Positions 35,441-47,995 of a stretch of DNA of 64,000 bases are shown here, piece by piece (the stretch's first letter is position 1; the number at the start of each line of letters is the position of its first letter). The position numbers and the translations under genes are program-made. Origin of the DNA: Elmis aenea (taxonomy: Eukaryota > Arthropoda > Insecta > Coleoptera > Elmidae). Under the pieces are notes generated by a model. It was not told the origin of the DNA and searched no databases. It saw nothing but the letters and a program-made list of their open reading frames with translations. The DNA is taken from positions 48,180,970-48,244,969 of the forward strand of contig OX393579.1 in assembly GCA_947652605.1 (NCBI GenBank). Direction: 5' to 3'.

Positions 35441-36395
35441 TATAAACAGTTTTGGGTCACTTTGCCTGCCTCCAACGAAACCAAGAACTAAAACGCAACA
35501 TACTATCTTTGTTTAAATGTAACATATGCTTCAGTGTATAATGAACGTAATTATTATCATCTTAAATTCAAGAACTAATTTATCTTAGATTATCAATTAT
35601 CATAACCAGAAAATAAAGGTAATATACCTTAGACAAAAATATGAGCCTTTCAAGATTGTTAATTTTTGTTGCGTTAAATTTATGAAAAATTGGGGTGTCA
35701 AATGAAGCTTATTTATTTTGCAAAGGATTGTCGTAATGTTGAAAATATGCTCACGCGTAAAGGAAATATTGAAGTAACTTCTCAGGAAACCGACGTATAA
35801 TTTTTCTTTGAAAAATATCCTCCACGGGCGTTCTCAGATGTGGAGTTATTACATTTCTTGTCTCAAAAGTAGGACGCGTTCCAATTTTTTTGTTTGGTCT
35901 TGTCGCGTGCCGCGCGGAGAAATGTATAAATAAGAAAGTGAATTCGTTTTTGTAATGCATAGGTGATTCAGCGTTGTATAAAATAACGACAAACGCAACA
36001 GTGCTTGCTTTTGTTTTAAAGATATGTTTTGTTTATCGTTGCGGTATTGTTAGTGGTTACTTTTGTTAACGAAACAACGCGGATTGTGTGTGCATATCCG
36101 TTTTGTTTCATCATGTGCAACATGCAATTGTTTAATATCGTTAAGTTGCGTTTGTTACATATTTTTTCGCGTTTTCTACGTTGATAATGTTATACGGGGT
36201 GTATCTAAAAACGATAATGACACGTCAAATAATATAAAATACTGGAGCACTGTTTGCAAATTTATTTTAACAATGGAACCCTTTTATAGTTTTAACAATG
36301 CGGAGCCGTATTAGATTTTTACATTTCTAGCACAGATGACTTCTCAGACTCTGAGGAGTCGTCTGACATATCAAATCACTAAATTATATCACATA
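35441..36395. other. No gene recognised
   Basis: AT-rich intronic sequence. Short frames at 35751-35960 and 36063-36314 lack motifs. Confidence 0.4.
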
Positions 36396-36966
36396 CCGGG
36401 TGTAACAGAAGTGTGGTACACCCCCTTTTTTCCTTTATTTTTGATTTTAGATAAATGACATTTTAGAGCTGTTTTGTTTTGAGCACATGTACACAATTTT
36501 TTCACTTCCGGTTTCGCCTGAAATGACCCCAATTTCGTTATTTTTGATGAAAAACCCTATATATTTTTACATTTTTGAAAAGAGGAAGCGATTTTGGATA
36601 CAACTGCACTATTTTGGTTAATTTTTATAACCTCAAATAATTTTTGAACCAAAATTTAATTTTTTATTAAGTGTGCCGTGACCTGCTTAAATTGAATTTT
36701 ATTATGTCAACAATTGTCCAAGAAACGTTTTTGTAAGTTTTTATTGATATTTAGGTTACTTTAATCGGCTTTGAAGGTTGCGGAATCGATTTTTTTGACA
36801 AGAAGTCAATTTTTTTAAATTTCATTTCCGGCGAAACCGGAAGTGAAACAATTTTATGCATGTGCTCAAAAAACCCGTTTTTTGCACATATATGTCCAAA
36901 ATTTCATTTATCTAAAATCAAAACTAAAGAAAAAAAGGGGGTGTACCACACTTCATTTACACCCGG
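36396..36966. mobile_element. Family G palindromic MITE with CCGGGTGTAA ends
   Basis: It begins CCGGGTGTAA and ends TTACACCCGG, flanked by TA on both sides. The inverted repeat continues inward through agtgtggtacacccccttttt and cacttccggtttcgcc, so the 571-bp element is largely palindromic. No protein is encoded. Confidence 0.85.
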
Positions 36967-37083
36967 TAGTTACAATACCTGTATTAAATGCTGTTAAAAT
37001 TGCGACTTAACTAAAAAGTCGTACAAAATGATTCTAAATATTTTGCGACGTATGAATGAACCACGAAGACTGTTCGTTGTAGT

Positions 37084-37553
37084 TTATTTACATTTAGATA
37101 ATGGTTTTAAAAAAAACAAACGTCGCACGGAAAATATAATTGGGGATTCTGATTCCTTGTAAAAAGTGGTCGTAAAAAAGTTTGAACAGAAATTAAATTC
37201 GACATCAAATGAAAAAATTACGGGCAAAATACAAAAATCCACTTTCTTACTTTTTTCCCTATATCTCAAAATCTATATTTCCTAGAAATAAATGTAACAA
37301 AGCAATTTGCAAGGTTACTATCTATTTTTTACGTTACATGAACTCATGCAAATTTCAATGTTTAAAAAAAAACTATAAAAATTAACATATTATGAGGTGC
37401 GTTGAACTGTATAATTTTTAAAAAATTGTTTTCATTTATCTTTTATGACCAAAGTCAACGGAAAAAATAGATTGTAAATTTGTAGTAAAGTACGTTAATT
37501 AAAAACGGACCATCAGTGTTTATGTGCTTGGTGTAAGTACTTGGATAAAATTT
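37084..37553. repeat. Left member of a 5.7-kb-separated inverted repeat pair
   Basis: It is complementary to 43266-43710. The outer 190 bp are family C arm sequence (gacatcaaatgaaaaa, cctatatctcaaaa) and the inner 280 bp are specific to this pair (ctagaaataaatgtaacaaa, catcagtgtttatgtgcttg). Confidence 0.8.
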
Positions 37554-38825
37554 TGATATCAATTTGATACTAAATTTTGTGTTAATTTAATAAATAATTA
37601 ATATTTAAAAAAAAAAAACTTATATAACTCAAAAGCTACCTACCTATTAATTTTGGGTACAAAAGACCTCTTATATTTTTGAAAGAGAATTTAATTTTGC
37701 AGCTAAAAATTACGGTATATGCGGGTATTTTATTTGGAGAAAAAAAAACAAAGTTACGTATCGGTACGCAAAAACAAAACACTGTGTAGTTGAAAATAAT
37801 TTTAGATTATGTAGTAAATGATTACAAACAACTTTTATTCGGAGCTTTTTTAAATATGTACACTAATAAGAGAGCTATCGGATAATTCGACTGAGAAACC
37901 CTAAACACTTATTAGTATTTATTCATATTTCTGTGTTCTGTGTGCCCCTAAGTATAGTTGTTTCACGTTTATTTATTATTAAAGCATCTACGCCACGAAA
38001 CTGTTTTAATACAAACATAAAATTTGAAATATAAACAAACGATGAGAAGAATGTAACAAAAACAAGTAAAATGCATAATTATACAAATTCAAGACGACGT
38101 TTATTTTAATGGCAGAACAATTTCAAAACGTTTTCCACAACTTTTTACTCATAATTAGTCTAATATGGAACAAGCAACCGGTACTGTTGCAATTATTTTT
38201 AAAGCGAAATAATTCTATAACTAGAGAAATTTGCAGTTATACATAATAACTTTTAGAAAACATTCGTAGCCGTTTTGTTTAACGTGTATATCGGTTGTTT
38301 CTCAGCGTCAGAGACGACTTGAAAACTTAAAATAATGACCAAATAAGGAAACAAACCTAATTTACTAGCGCAAACGTAACAAAAATTTCTCTTTGGCGGC
38401 ACCGATTTTCTACGTCGGATGTAAATTCCACGCTCACTAGATCTTGAAGTTTCTGTACAAACAAAAAGTGCTTATTAAGAACATTATCAAGTGAATGATT
38501 TTTGTACACAAATGATAATAGCTCAAACGTTTGTTAATCGCCGAATGTTATCGACAATTGCTTACGTATATAAATTGCTTTATAATGCGCGGCGTATAAA
38601 TCTTTTTCTTTATTGGTATGAAAGTACCCTTCAACCGTGAAGATAAAAAAAAACTGTTTACAACTGTGGGTTAATCGTTATATCTGATAACGTTTAATAG
38701 TTGTTTATGGCGGTCGAACGGAACGAAAGCTGGGAGGAAATCAAAACTGACAGGGCGTATCGTTTAATTTATGTTTATTTAAAGTTTAAATCGCGTTCTA
38801 CTCTAATTCGACCATACACATCGTA

Positions 38826-40123
38826 CAGGGTGGGCAAATTTCGATGGTTTCATAGGGAATCTCGGTAACTATAAGAGGTATCAAAAACGGACCGCGCATC
38901 CTCGATCTCTTTTTTCAAGAAAACGTTAATGGTGAAAACCAAAATTGGTTATCGTCTTTTGTTTTCGAGTTATCGCCGATAACTCGATTTTTCGACTTTT
39001 CGTTTTATGACTGTATCTCGCTTGTTTATGAAAATAAACAAAAATAATTTTGTCGTTCTACAGGCACTTTTTTGATAAGAATGCAGTGGCTTAAAAAGAT
39101 TTTCAAAAAAAAAATAGAAATTCAAGTGGAGACAAAAAGTTGTTTTTTTTTTAAACGCAGCCCATAGTTGGCTGTGGCATCACGAGAAAGAGGATTTTTC
39201 CCCATTCCAATAATAAGTATATATCATGTGGGGTCGATTTATTATTTTTCCTTACATTCTAGCAAAAATTAGGTAATTTTTCATATTTTATTTTGTTTTT
39301 AGTAGTAGGCTTATGTCATTAAGAATATTTTAATGTTACCGATAATGAAGAAGAAATGTCCGAATGTCCCACAATTAATGAGATTTTGTTTCAATCTTCC
39401 AAAAATAGATTTATTAGGTTGCCTTCTTTCTGGGTAACGAATAAAATAAGTAGATATCACTTGCAGCTTCAGAATTATTATTACTTTGAATAAAACATTC
39501 CAACATATCATACTTTTCGTAAGCCATTTCGTGTTTTTAAGGTACAAAAATATATACAATCAACATTTAAATGTGATTATTTCTGTCAAACCATCATTAA
39601 CACAACAAAACGAGAGTTTGTTTTACCAGTTATATTCTTAATGACATAAGCTTACTACTAAAAACAAAATAAAATATGAAAAATTACCTAATTTTTGCTA
39701 TAATGTAAGGAAAATTAATAAATCGACCCCATGTGATTTATATTATTGGAATGGGGGAAAAATCCTCTTTCTCGTGATGCCACAGCCAACTATGGGTTCC
39801 ATTAAAAAAAAATACAACTTCGTGTCACAACTCGAATTTCGATTATTTTTTTAAAAATTGTTTACGCCACTGCATCCTTATCAAAAAAGTGCCTGCAGAA
39901 CGTCAAAATTATTTTCGTTTATTTTCATAAACAAGTGAGATATAGTCATAAAACGAAAAATCAAGTTATCGGCGATAACTCGAAAACAAAAGACGATAAC
40001 CAATTTTGGTGTTCACCATTAACTTTTTCTCGAAAAAAGAGATCGAGGAACGCGGGTCCCTTTTTCCATAACTCTTATAATTAACGAGATTCCCTATGAA
40101 AACATCGAAATTTGCCCACCGTG
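38826..40123. mobile_element. Family D palindromic element
   Basis: It begins CAGGGTGGGCAAATTTCGAT and ends with the complement (one mismatch, GTG for CTG), flanked by TA on both sides. The arms 38826-39330 and 39633-40123 are complementary. The loop holds a frameshifted DUF4817-type exon on the minus strand. Confidence 0.85.
39340..39527 (-). pseudogene. Frameshifted DUF4817-type exon in the family D loop
   Basis: From ATG at 39527 the minus strand reads MAYEKYDMLECFIQSNNNSE, then AASDIYLF. After a one-base frame change it reads RYPERRQPNKSIFGRLKQNL and INCGTF. This aligns with MYTNEEKRDMVKIF...YPERREPHRTYFKRLDQNL...YGSF of the family C remnant at 21460. The two are clearly different in sequence, so this is an independent relic of a related transposase. 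Confidence 0.7.
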
Positions 40124-43100
40124 TAAAATCGCGAATAATACAATTGCCGTTTGAACTGCGCAAAAATTGTTATAAATGCGCTCGGACAAAATTTATTCAC
40201 CGTTCGTGTTCAAATATATTTCATTAGACGCCGTGAAATATTTGGAGTTTGATCTTGACCAGCATTTAAAGGAGAGCAGACACGCACTTCATGTGCCCGT
40301 ATTTCATGAACGACGAATTCTTTCATTAATTTAAAAAAAAAGCTTGTTTTATGTGGTTAACCGAAGTGTTACGTTATGTAATTGCAAAATTCTTAACACA
40401 AGTATGTATATTGCGTAGCTTTAAAATCAGTCCAGTGTCATTTTAAACAGCCATTCTCAATATTTAGTTTTATTTAACATATCAGTAACGGAAAACAAAC
40501 TTAATTTATTTTAACGACGGCTTATTTTTTGTGCAGCTTTTTGCTGTTGAAATCAGGTTTCGCAAACTGTCTTGGCCATCGGTGATTGCAGGCAGCGCAG
40601 TTTATATTTAGAACTGAACCGAATTTATAATATTCTTGATTTCCTCTCGGCGCGTATCGAAAAATGGAGACTGCAGAGGCGAACGCGATTAATAAAAATT
40701 TGATTCGCGACTTTTGAACTTTACAGGTAGACTAAGCGGTTTCTGCGACATGCCCCATCAATCCTTGAAGACTGCGCCACCCCCCAGCTATAAAAATTAT
40801 TAACATTCAATTTCGCGACGTGACGTCAGTAAGCGAACACAAAATTTGTTACGTCCAAACAACAGTGGTAAATAAAATGTTCATACTATTAGTAAGATAA
40901 GATCATGAATATTGGGTAATAAATCAAAGATTTGCGTAATTTTTTACACTAATTGATTATTTAAATTCTGCACGACTATTTTGCCATAAGACATATGGCA
41001 ATGAAGGGCAATAAGACAAACATAATAAAAAACTACACGCGAAAAATGGACTTCAAAGATACAACGTACCTAAGTGTAAAAAAAAGGTGTGATAACCGTA
41101 AAATCACAGTCTACATTGTTTTTATCATGGATACCAGTGGTGGCTCGTATGAAAGAGGGGCTGTAGCGACAAATGTAACCCCAAAAGTTTCACTACGGAC
41201 AGAAAATCACATTACCTGTATAAATTCAAGCAAAAATATGTATAAAACTAATAATCACATCTTTATATTATCTATTTACGAAAATTCTTTCGCTCTTTCT
41301 GGTTTAATAATTCATCGATTAGGTACTCTTTATTGAAATTGCTTATATTCTCAATCAAAAATAGCCAGATCCGGCGTAGAACGTTTCGAATTTTTAATTT
41401 CAATAATCTCGCTCAGAGGTAAACGCAAAAAATCGATTCCTTGTAAATATTGAACGGAATTTTTGCTTTTTATTTTGATTCATTTTTGTTTATATACGTT
41501 CAACAAATGTCAATAATATCTTTGAAAAACAAGAGAAAATAAAACACAAGCAATAATATATTAGCTTCAATAGCATGTGTATCACGCCTCACCCCCACTC
41601 CATGTCTACTCGCCACTTCGTATATAGTATGATAGCGCTGTAAGGTTGCGAAAAATGCAGCCCTCGTGTTAATTTTACGACACAGTGATTGTTATTTAAT
41701 CTAAAGTAACTAGTAATTCCGTAGCCCCTTCGAGGCTTCGGCACCGCTAGAACCCGCCTTGCGCGAAGAATTCTCTCTGCGCATATCTTTCGTTTAGTGC
41801 GAGTCCCATGTCCCGAAGTGGCTTCGTTCCCGAGATATATGGATTATAACCAAGCCGGAGGTGAACAATTGATTGACCCAAATTTTTATTTACAACACTC
41901 GTTATTGCTTTTCAAAATCGAATAAATCGATATTCGTACTACTCGCGCTGCGCGCTCTTACCCAACGGGTCCTTTATACCGTTGTGGGTAGAATGGTATT
42001 ATTTTTATTGATGGCATCGGCCATTTGTTCAGAGATATATCTTTGTTCCACGTTTGCCCGTTTTAGTCGTTCTTCAACAATGGTAGAAGCTTCCGACGGA
42101 CTAGTCGTCCTCATGTAAAATTAAATTAATATCTAGGAAGGCTTGTTGTTATTTAATCTAAACTAACGAGTGTAGCAGTACAAACGACAAAATAATGTTT
42201 TTTAGTTAAAATATAAACAAGTTTGAAAAATATGCATCATTTCATTTAAATCTGGAGCGACTGCAGCCCCTGACCTACCATCTTAGATATTTTGGACACT
42301 TAATTAGTTTTATATTTTTTCCAAAATTTAATTCGCATTATATGTTGCACTTAAAAAACAACAAAATGATTAGAACTTGTAGTCACTACTCACTACTCAC
42401 TAGAATAATTTGGCCATTCTCTATACTTTAATTTTGTCAAGAAAACCATACTAAACCCAGTTCAACAAAAAAAGAATTTGAATAACGCTTAAAAAAAAGG
42501 TTCGAATATATTTTAACATTAAAACAAGGTTTGTTGGGGCCATTTCTAAAAACCAATTAAATAATTTAAGTGTTAATGAACTTGGTGACATCCTGTGTGA
42601 CAAAGAAAGTGAAATTTATGATACAGAAATTATGCACTTATAATAACATTCGTGAACTAAATTTATCGAGACGGTTCTGGTCTTGTTTTGATTCTGTCTC
42701 GAATTAAATAAATATCTGGTTGAGGCCAGTCTTATATCTCGTACAACATACATTTCGTTTCGACGTGTTTACAGACCTAAAAAAGACTCAAGCGGGTGGT
42801 ACGCCAGCACCACGTTAAGATATAAGAAGATTGCTGTGTTTGTTATTGTTCAATACGAATAACCTACATTAGTTTCACATGCACAACACCTGAATTGGCC
42901 GAATAAATCGCAACCTCCTAGAAAATGCGACCCCGAGGTTTAGAAACACCGGCACAGTTCATGGAACAGTGACAGACCGATCCAATTCATCAATTTTTGA
43001 CAGACAATGTAACAATAACGAATCGCCTTTAGAAGGGATGCTTCTTTTCAAGGCTAACCTGATGTACTTCGCAGCTATTTAATGTTTGCTGCGCAAATTG

Positions 43101-43265
43101 AAATGAACACTAGACGCTCTCTCGGTTTATTGTTGTCAAATAATAATGTACCAGTAATATAAAGGTTAAATAGGTCAGTACGCGAAAATAGCCCCGGTTC
43201 TATTTATCCAAACACGTATTTTACACATCATAACAATAAACTATAGAACATTTAGATACTGTTTA
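40124..43265. other. No gene recognised
   Basis: Intronic sequence inside the large inverted repeat pair. A second perfect CRE (TGACGTCA, 40821-40828) is present. Near 41140 cagtggtggctcgta resembles a hAT-type end. The words gttatttaatctaaa.taac recur at 41691 and 42149. A 113-codon frame at 40995-41336 lacks motifs. Confidence 0.4.
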
Positions 43266-43710
43266 TTTTATCCAAGTACTTACACCAAGCACATAAACAC
43301 TGATGGTCCGTTTTTAATTAACGTACTTTACTACAAATTTACAATCTATTTTTTCCGTTGACTTTGGTCATAAAAGATAAATGAAAACAATTTTTAAAAA
43401 ATTGTACAGTTCAACGCACCTCATATGTTAATTTTTATAGTTTTTTTTTAAACATTGAAATTTGCATGAGTTCATGTAACGTAAAAAATAGATAGTAACC
43501 TCGCAAATTGCTTTGTTACATTTATTTCTAGGAAATATAGTTTTTGAGATATAGTAAGAAAGTGGATTTTTGTATTTTGCCCGTAACTTTTTCATTTGAT
43601 GTCGAATTTAATTTCTGTTCAAACTTTTTTATGACCACTTTACAAGGAATCAGAATCCCCAATTATATTTTCCGTGCGACGTTTCGTTCTTTTAAAACCA
43701 TTATCAGGTA
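43266..43710. repeat. Right member of the 5.7-kb-separated inverted repeat pair
   Basis: Complement of 37084-37553, with family C arm sequence on its outer (right) side running into the copy at 43555-44916. Confidence 0.8.
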
Positions 43711-44916
43711 AATTTTTTCTTATGGACGCTATATCTGATTTTAACGCCAATTTGTAGAGCATTTTTTTCTGAATTCGATTATGTATTTACTTGGGACTTT
43801 TTTGAAACAATTGTTGCTAAAAATGGCAAAAACAAATATTTTATTTAAAACAAATCCTAATCGGCATGGTAAATAATTGTCTTTGTCCCTTTTTCCTTGG
43901 AAGCATGTAAGTAAACCGCATGAAATTGCTATTAAAGGGATTTAATTTAAAAAATAGGTAACAATAAATATGTTAGGGATGCATTAACATTGTTCACTTA
44001 TTAGCAAATATTTTTAGAATATTTTCTTTGGTTAAGTAATAAATTTCTCTAATATGTGTATTTAATCCTTATTTCGCATACAATTATTTGTAACAAAAAA
44101 TAACGCGTTATGCCTTTTATCTGCGTTAATGACTTCTTATAAGCAAAAAGCTTAAACAGATTTCTAGGCGTTTTTGTAAACTATGAACACTTGTATTATT
44201 TGATTACGAAAATTTTGCTACAAATAATTGTATGTCAAATAAGGGATTAAATACATATTTTAGAGAAATTTATTACTTAACCAAAGAAAATATTTTTAAA
44301 ATATTTGCTAATAAGTGAACAATGTTAATGCATTCCTAACATATTTATTAATACCTATTTTTTTAATTAAATCCCTTTAATAGTAATTTCATACGGTTTA
44401 CTCACCTGCTTCCAAGGAAAAAGGGACAAAGACAATTATTTACCATGCCGATTAGGATTTGTTTTAAATTAAATATTTGTTTTTGCCAGTTTTAACTACA
44501 ATTCAAAAAAGTGCCAAGTGTTATACATTGTCGAATTCAGAAAAAAATGCTCTACAAATTGGCGTTAAAATCAGATATAGCGTCCATAAGAAAAAATTGA
44601 CCTGATGATGGTTTTAAGAAAACGAAACGTCGCATGGAAAATCTAATTGGGGAATTTGATTCCTTGCAAAAAGTGGCCATGAAAATGTTTTTACAAAAAT
44701 GAAATTTTACATCAAATGAAAAAGTTACGGGCAAAAAACAAAAATCCACTTTTTTACTTTTTTCCCTATATTTCAAAAACTAAAAGAGCTAGCTAAGTTC
44801 TGTTTGCATCAAATTATTAAGCACCTGAATAAACATCTTTGCCCTAATTTAACCGAAGTCGTAACTCTTACCGTTTACGAGATCCCCATAGTGGCCCTCG
44901 AAAAACGAGAACCCTG
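43555..44916. mobile_element. Family C palindromic element, copy 2
   Basis: The right end CGAGAACCCTG with TATA, and the arm 44490-44916, match 21930-22359. The left arm starts at tttttgagatatag near 43550 and lacks the CAGGGTT terminus. The central part is itself palindromic (43853-44100 against 44200-44472: gtttaaatt / tgccgattagga words). No helix-turn-helix exon was seen in this copy. Confidence 0.8.
44602..44631 (+). ncRNA. Hammerhead-ribozyme-like core in family C copy 2
   Basis: CTGATGA at 44602-44608, GTTTT/AAAAC as possible stem II with a changed loop (AAG), then GAAAC and GTC at 44624-44631. The core is intact here, while the opposite arm (near 43700, minus) reads CTGATAA and has lost a core base. 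Confidence 0.35.
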
Positions 44917-46028
44917 TATATTTTATTTAAATACCATGGATTTTCAACTGCAGATATCAATATTTACAATGCTTAATTTTTTTTACATTATTTTACATTG
45001 CAACTGTAGCAGTAAATATTAAAACCGAGTTCTATCTAAACTTCGCGCCGTACATCACACCTTATTAGTAAAGGCTTTAAAATCGCGTCTTTTACGAGTG
45101 AAAGTCCTTTTCAAAAAAATAATCTCCACAACAGGCGACTGATGATCAAAAAGAACGTTGATATATGAGCAGAAATACAAACAGGTGTTGCCATGGTCTC
45201 CGAACAACCGCTTTAGAAATTATACAATACATATTAATATTTTACCCACGGCTGTACGCTATAATAACCATTATCAACACTTAACTATCATGTGTTCAAA
45301 AGTAAAAACCGGAAAATTATTTATTCATTTCGTCTTTTATAGTCTTCAATTGCAATATAATCGCAAAAACAGTCGAAACGATGTTTAGAAACATTATTCC
45401 AGCAACAGTCCGTTTCGCTCGGTGCAATCAGGTCACAGAAAGTCAATAATTAATTCACATTAACGGTGGTTTATGCAACGCGTAAAGAAACTCAAGTGAT
45501 TCATAACGCCACAGTGTCCAAACCTGGCCAAATTTAAGCTTACGGTTTGTTTACTCTCAGGGTGAAGCACCACGACACCAAGTTTACTGACCCCAGCTGG
45601 TACCTAGTAGCTGCCGACCAGTCCGTGTTTTCTCGGAGACAATTATTTTATATCCTATCCATCGGAAGCGCACATCGGCAAGATCCGACACGCATACAAC
45701 CAATAAAATAACAAACAAAAGCATTAAAGATTTCATTATGAGTATGCACAGTGCTATTAGTGCTTTTCCGATACAAAACAGAACTGCGGTGACGTAAAAA
45801 CTGCACGTGTCGTGTGGAAAATATCGTAGTTGCCTTTTTCATCGCCGCACCTTTGGAAATACGTAATCAATACGGAACAAACCTTGGTTTAATTTAATAG
45901 GGACAGGAAAATTGCAATTGCTATTAAAAAAAGGCCGAAGAACTTACGTGTATCGTTGTTTTTATAAAACACATACATAAACATCTGACTGCTTACGTTG
46001 AAAGCATGCTTCAATGGATCATAACATT
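44917..46028. other. No gene recognised
   Basis: AT-rich intronic sequence. Nothing supported. Confidence 0.4.
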
Positions 46029-47216
46029 AGCCGCCTTTACACACAAACGCTTTCCTGCGCGATTGAGGGGCGTGTATTGTTTCGCGCGCGAAAGATTGTG
46101 TGTGTAAAAGGAGTGCAAAGGCAAACGAAAGCGTGTCGGAAATCGTGCACGCAATCTTGTGCAAGCCATGTCTTTGTGTACATTGTACAACATTTGACAA
46201 CGCGCGCTTTACTACACGCAAACGGGGATATCCACCGGTGGACGAAAGAATTAATAACGGATTTTATTAATTTAAATAAGTCCAGTTCTTGCTTATGGCA
46301 AGTGAAAAGTGAAGAATATAAAAATAGAATTTTGCAAAGAACGAAGATTTCCAAGAGCCAATAGAGATTAAGTTGTAAAAAAAAATCAGAGTTTACAAAG
46401 GACTTAAAAAACTCTCGTGAAAGCCAGCGAAGTGGATGTGGTACTGATGAAGTATAATATAATTCGTTGCTGTGGTATTACAACCTGCTGCTATTCACAA
46501 AGGACCAGGAGCTACCCACCGACAGCATTTCTAATCTAGACGAACCCTGTAACGAGGATGGTATAAATGCAAAGATGCAGAGGATATCCCAGTACTAAAC
46601 TTCATGTCCTCAAATGATCGTCCAGTGGCCAAAAACCGCAGAGTAACCGTGAGACGTTCCTCAGCACTAATACTCTGTCGCATTATTGTATCTTGTTTCG
46701 TGATTTTGTTTAATCCTATTCAGCAGTGTTTCAAAAGAGACGCTGTTCATCCGCAAATAATTTTTAAAATCATCAGGATGACTTTCACGCAATAATTTTA
46801 CCAAGGGTAAGTGACCAAAACGTCTATGGTCTTTCACCCAAAACCTCCGTTTTCGTCTTCTACTTTTTAAGACTTCACTTACACAAGCAAAAACCACAGC
46901 CAGTGCGATATTTTTTCTTTTAAATTCCATTTCTTACGCAAACTAAAATTAACAAAACCTCGCACTCCAGCTAAAAGTGTGCAACTTACAGGCGCTCCAC
47001 GGGATTCGCTTTCGCGAAGGAAAGCGTGCGTGATTCGGCTTTACACGTACGTTCTTTCGCGTGCATTTCTCAGTCGGCACGCTTTCCTGCGCGAAAGAGC
47101 GGTGCATGCATTTTTGTAACAAACTTCAATCGCGCGCGAATACGCGTACACTTTTACCCGCGCGTAAAACTGTACGCTCGGAGTGTAAAGGAAAGCGCTT
47201 GTGTGTAAAGGCGGCT
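46029..47216. mobile_element. Harbinger-type DNA transposon, internally deleted
   Basis: Ends AGCCGCCTTTACACACAA on the left and its complement on the right extend through cgctttcct, with ATT on both flanks (3-bp duplication). The termini are rich in gcgcg and cgctttcctgcgcga words. A frameshifted Harbinger transposase fragment lies inside on the minus strand. At 1,188 bp it lacks room for the full nuclease and Myb-like genes. Confidence 0.8.
46582..46930 (-). pseudogene. HARBI1-like transposase N-terminal fragment, frameshifted
   Basis: The first part from 46930 reads MEFKRKNIALAVVFACVSEV, then RRRKRRFWVKDHRRFGHLPL and ESHPDDFKNYLRMNSVSFET, the usual N-terminal region of PIF/Harbinger nucleases. 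After a frame change near 46690 it continues DTIMRQSISAEERLTVTLRF, then LATGRSFEDMKFSTGIS, which is also diagnostic. The DDE catalytic part is missing. A dead relic. Confidence 0.85.
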
Positions 47217-47995
47217 ATTAAACATAACGAGAAACATGTGAGAATAAATGTAAATAAAAAATTAAGCAACATTTTTAAAACTGAAACATAACTGCGAATA
47301 ACATTTATTAAATTTTAAACAGCTAATGGAAATTTTTAACTTTTTATACAAAAACTATTGTTGGTTTTTGTAATATAAAAGCAGTGTTATATTAAAAACA
47401 AACTGCTCTTTGGTTGGAAAATAAAACCAAGCAATAAGTAAACATGTACTATTGCCACGTATTTTTTTTTTTGCTTTCTTTAACTAGAAGAAAAGTTTGA
47501 AATTTAAAATATGAACGTTTCTTTTGAAAGTGGCTTAAGTCACTTTTATGTTATTTTGAGATATGATTTACATTTTAATGTGCATAAACATATTTATGCT
47601 AACTATAGAGAAATTGCATTTATATTTGTTATCTCGGTTACTTATATTTTTTCTCAGAATACATAATTTCGCACAGTCGTTAACGAATCGCCATTTTTCA
47701 ATACTATGAAGTGACTTTAAGCTTAAGACACTTTCAAAATTAATAGTTTATAAAAACTACGGACTTATGTTGATTTTGTCCGATGGGTTTTATTGAAGTG
47801 ATGTTTGATATGACAGTAATTTAAAAAAAAAGATAATTACATTATATACTATAAGTAGGTACTTTATACAATGTATTTCACTATAAGTTTATTGAAGTTG
47901 TTTTCAAGATCAAAATTATTGGTAAAATACATAAGCAATAAGTAAATTCATCAGTACATTTTGAAATATAAGTAGGTATCAGTAATCGTATTTCA
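47217..47995. other. No gene recognised
   Basis: Very AT-rich intronic sequence. Nothing supported. Confidence 0.4.

Noticed and set aside
40995..41336. 113-codon plus-strand open frame
   Set aside because: No recognisable domain; composition is typical of non-coding AT-rich DNA.
41140..42270. Possible hAT element from cagtggtggctcgta to ctgcagcccctgacctacca
   Set aside because: No matching inverted end and no 8-bp duplication were found.
45648..47291. Multiple overlapping open frames on both strands over the Harbinger ends
   Set aside because: They arise from GC-rich terminal repeats. Only the minus-strand frame at 46667-46930 matches a known family.
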